Below are positions 5,885-8,164 of a stretch of 8,164 bases of DNA, piece by piece (positions within the stretch are counted from its first letter, which is position 1; every line of letters starts with the position of its first letter). The notes under the pieces are model-generated. The model was not told the DNA's origin, made no database searches, and was given only the letters and a program-made list of their open reading frames with translations. A program made the translations under genes and the position numbers. The DNA is from Saprospirales bacterium (GTDB lineage: Bacteria > Bacteroidota > Bacteroidia > Chitinophagales > Saprospiraceae), in contig DLXL01000102.1 of NCBI GenBank assembly GCA_003448025.1, positions 23,210-31,373 of the forward strand, read 5' to 3'.

Positions 5885-8101
5885 ATGCAATACATCCCTT
5901 GCTCCCGTTTATCCCTGATCTTTTCCCTACTCTTATTTTCCTTCACTGTTTTTGCACAAGGTCTTCAATGGACCCCGGACGGCAACAGCTACTGGGTGGC
6001 AGATAAGGAAGGCATTGCACAGGTAGAATTTGCCAGCAAACAAAAAACCACTATAGTCACCACAGCCCAACTAACCCCCGCCGGAGCAGCCAAACCACTG
6101 TCAGTCAGATCCTTCAAACCTTCCGGCGATGGCAAAAAGATCCTGATTTTCACCAACACCAAACGGGTATGGCGCTACGATACCCGCGGCGATTATTGGG
6201 TGTACGACCTCCCGTCAGCGAAACTCCGCCAGTTGGGAAGCAGCCTGCCGGCCGCATCCCTGATGTTCGCCAAAATATCGCCCGATGGTTTGTCGGCAGC
6301 TTATGTGAGCAAACACAATATCTACCTCGAAGACCTCGCTTCCGGAAAAATAACCCAGCTGACCAAGGATGGCACGGATAAAATCATCAACGGCACCTTC
6401 GACTGGGCCTATGAGGAAGAATTTGATTGCCGGGACGGCTTCCGATGGTCGCCTGACAGCAAGTCCATCGCCTATTGGCAAATAGATGCCAGCGATGTGA
6501 AATATTTCCTGATGATCAACAACACCGATTCCATCTATTCGTACACCATTCCGGTGGAATATCCCAAAGTAGGAGAAAGCCCCTCTGTTTGTCGGGTAGG
6601 GGTGATTAACCTGAAAAACAAAAAAACGCTGTGGATGAACGTTCCGGGCGATCAAAGACAGCACTATATCCCCAGAATGGGCTGGGCCGCCAACGCAACC
6701 GATATTATCCTGCAGCAACTGGACCGGAAGCAACAGGAGAGCAAAATCTTCACCTGTAAGGCAGCTACGGGAGTCGCCACCCAGATTTATGCCGAAAAAG
6801 ATGAAGCCTGGGTAGATGTACAGGATGTTTGGGAGAATGCAGGCGGACTGGAATGGATCAACCTGGGCGCTGAATTCATTTGGGCCAGCGAGAAAGATGG
6901 CTGGAGGCATTATTACCGGGTATCCCGAAACGGACAACGGGAAGTGAATATCACACCGGGCGATTATGACGTGATCAGCTCAAGCTTACTGGATGAGGCG
7001 AACAACGCGTTTTACTTCATGGCTTCTCCGGACAATGCCACCGAGCGCTACCTCTACCGGGCCTCGCTGAACGGCACCGGGAAAGCCACCCGGATCACGC
7101 CGATGGACCAAAAAGGAACCCATAGCTACCAGATCTCTCCCAATGGCCAATGGGCATTCCATAGTTTTTCCAATGCCGGATTTCCCACTGTTCGCGAGCG
7201 TATCTCACTTCCGGATCATCGCTCCCTGGATGGCAATGATGGGGTAGCGGCCAAATGGGCCAAACACGATCCAACCAAAAACAAGGTGGAATTCTTCCAG
7301 GTAACCACCTCCGATGGCGTCACCATGGATGGGTGGATGGTAAAACCGGTGAACCTGGATACCACTATGAAATATCCGGTGGTATTTTATGTCTATTCAG
7401 AACCGGCCGGTGCTACTGTCAGAAATGCCTGGGGAATGGGATCCAACGGGCTATATGATGGAGATATGGCTGCGGACGGTTATTGCTACATCTCGCTCGA
7501 CAATCGTGGCACGCCAGCTCCGAAAGGTCGTGCCTGGCGAAAAGCAATTTACCGAAAAATCGGCATCGTCAACATCCGGGATCAGGCACTGGGCGCACAG
7601 GCCTTGCTTAAACGCTGGCCATGGCTGGATGAAAACAGGGTTGCGGTGCACGGATGGAGTGGCGGCGGCAGTGCCACTCTCAACCTGCTTTTCCAATATC
7701 CGGAAACCTACCAAACCGGCATCTCCGTTGCAGCGGTAGCCGATCAGCTTTGTTACGACAATATTTACCAGGAACGTTACATGGGTCTGCCGCAGGAGAA
7801 CAAAGAGGATTTTGTAGCAGGCTCGCCTGTCACCCACGCCAAAAACCTGAAAGGCAATTTGCTATACATCCACGGTACGGGCGACGACAATGTGCACTTT
7901 CAAAACGCCGAACGTCTGGTAAACGAGTTGGTCAAACACGGCAAACTGTTTCAATACATGGCCTACCCCAACCGTTCCCACGGCATTGGGGAGGGTGAAG
8001 GCACCTCAGAGCATCTGAAACGTATGTTTACCCAGTATTTACAGGAAAAATGCCCACGGGGCGCCCGGAGCAGGGAGCTTAAACTGGAGATTAAACCTTG
8101 A
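5885..8101 (+). CDS. Secreted dipeptidyl-peptidase IV family serine peptidase (S9B)
   Basis: The 738-residue length is normal for bacterial DPP-IV. The ATG at 5885 gives a good signal peptide (about residues 1-25, ending TVFAQ), so the enzyme acts in the periplasm or outside the cell. Residues 26 to about 470 form the beta-propeller. It contains DWAYEEEF at 173-180, whose Glu178/Glu179 match the DPP-IV glutamates that hold the substrate N-terminus and impose dipeptide release. The alpha/beta-hydrolase domain follows, with Tyr504 (VYSEP) as probable oxyanion residue, Ser592 in HGWSGGGS, Asp667 in HGTGDDNVHF, and His699 in NRSHGI. The triad is intact. The elbow reads GWSGGGS in place of the classic GWSYGGY; I believe this variant is shared by a subgroup of bacterial homologues. 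YQERYMGLP at 628-636 is a further DPP-IV signature. It probably removes Xaa-Pro or similar dipeptides from extracellular peptides. The last 16 or so residues, after YLQEK, extend past the usual end. It appears monocistronic. Confidence 0.93.
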   Translation: MQYIPCSRLSLIFSLLLFSFTVFAQGLQWTPDGNSYWVADKEGIAQVEFASKQKTTIVTTAQLTPAGAAKPLSVRSFKPSGDGKKILIFTNTKRVWRYDTRGDYWVYDLPSAKLRQLGSSLPAASLMFAKISPDGLSAAYVSKHNIYLEDLASGKITQLTKDGTDKIINGTFDWAYEEEFDCRDGFRWSPDSKSIAYWQIDASDVKYFLMINNTDSIYSYTIPVEYPKVGESPSVCRVGVINLKNKKTLWMNVPGDQRQHYIPRMGWAANATDIILQQLDRKQQESKIFTCKAATGVATQIYAEKDEAWVDVQDVWENAGGLEWINLGAEFIWASEKDGWRHYYRVSRNGQREVNITPGDYDVISSSLLDEANNAFYFMASPDNATERYLYRASLNGTGKATRITPMDQKGTHSYQISPNGQWAFHSFSNAGFPTVRERISLPDHRSLDGNDGVAAKWAKHDPTKNKVEFFQVTTSDGVTMDGWMVKPVNLDTTMKYPVVFYVYSEPAGATVRNAWGMGSNGLYDGDMAADGYCYISLDNRGTPAPKGRAWRKAIYRKIGIVNIRDQALGAQALLKRWPWLDENRVAVHGWSGGGSATLNLLFQYPETYQTGISVAAVADQLCYDNIYQERYMGLPQENKEDFVAGSPVTHAKNLKGNLLYIHGTGDDNVHFQNAERLVNELVKHGKLFQYMAYPNRSHGIGEGEGTSEHLKRMFTQYLQEKCPRGARSRELKLEIKP

Positions 8102-8128
8102 GCGGGTTTAGGGCTCCAAATAGTTTTT
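8098..8128 (+). terminator. Weak terminator candidate overlapping the DPP-IV stop codon
   Basis: TTGAGC at 8098-8103 can pair with GCTCCAA (8113-8119) with one bulged C, around a 9-nt loop. TTTTT follows at 8124-8128. The stem is short and is separated from the T tract by 4 nt, so it is only a possible intrinsic terminator. Confidence 0.3.
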
Positions 8129-8130
8129 AC

Positions 8131-8154
8131 CGCAGAGGCACTGAGACGCGGAGT
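8131..8154. repeat. Degenerate 8-bp tandem repeat (three units), probable edge of a dispersed intergenic repeat
   Basis: Three consecutive octamers, CGCAGAGG, CACTGAGA and CGCGGAGT, share the pattern C(G/A)CnGAGn. This resembles the widespread 'accgcagaggcgcagagacgc' type of short intergenic repeat seen in Bacteroidota and other phyla. The window ends 10 bp later, so its full length is unknown. Confidence 0.45.
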
Positions 8155-8164
8155 TGATGTTGTT

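Noticed and set aside
6215..6937. 240-codon open frame on the minus strand inside the DPP-IV gene
   Set aside because: It is antisense to a well-supported gene with propeller and DPP-IV motifs and shows no recognisable domain; a shadow of G+C-rich codon use.

Overview
The window looks like chromosomal DNA of a member of the Bacteroidota. I infer this from four things: an outer-membrane/periplasmic protein set typical of the phylum (a PepSY-like lipoprotein, a tricorn-type S41 peptidase with a jelly-roll N-terminus, a dipeptidyl-peptidase IV homologue), a GluP/FucP-type sugar transporter, two exact matches to the Bacteroidota -7 promoter element TAnnTTTG just upstream of start codons, and the lack of clear Shine-Dalgarno sequences. 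Genus cannot be read from this. No RNA gene, CRISPR array, insertion sequence or phage gene was found. Layout: the left third reads leftward. A PepSY-like lipoprotein gene (1-335) runs off the left edge, and upstream of it lies an exported S41 peptidase gene (460-2706). A 150-bp divergent intergenic region (2707-2856), carrying a 7-bp inverted repeat, separates this block from a rightward gene for an unrecognised small exported protein, probably a lipoprotein (2857-3426). A roughly 100-bp spacer with a GC hairpin and then a candidate promoter leads to a tight two-gene unit: a phytanoyl-CoA-dioxygenase-family Fe(II)/2-oxoglutarate oxygenase (3528-4292) and, 44 bp later, a 12-helix sugar MFS transporter of GluP type (4337-5602). 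Next is a 282-bp gap that is not empty: it holds a coding-looking 59-codon frame (5653-5829) broken by one early TGA, probably a gene relic. A second candidate promoter (5858-5865) then precedes a full-length dipeptidyl-peptidase-IV family gene (5885-8101). The right edge carries a short degenerate 8-bp tandem repeat (8131-8154) that looks like the start of a dispersed intergenic repeat. How the genes fit together: the oxygenase and transporter probably form an operon for uptake and oxidative processing of some organic substrate; the substrate is not readable from the sequence. The S41 peptidase and the DPP-IV homologue are both secreted and fit a protein- or peptide-scavenging lifestyle, but they are separate transcription units. 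The left block, especially the S41 gene, is clearly richer in A+T than the right block (hand-counted 60-base samples of 32-42% GC against 52-68%), so the window may be a mosaic. I found no convincing undescribed multi-gene system. The most unusual items are the relic between the transporter and peptidase genes, the non-canonical nucleophile elbow of the DPP-IV homologue, the lysine-less S41 peptidase with a duplicated helical module, and the inverted repeat in the divergent promoter region.
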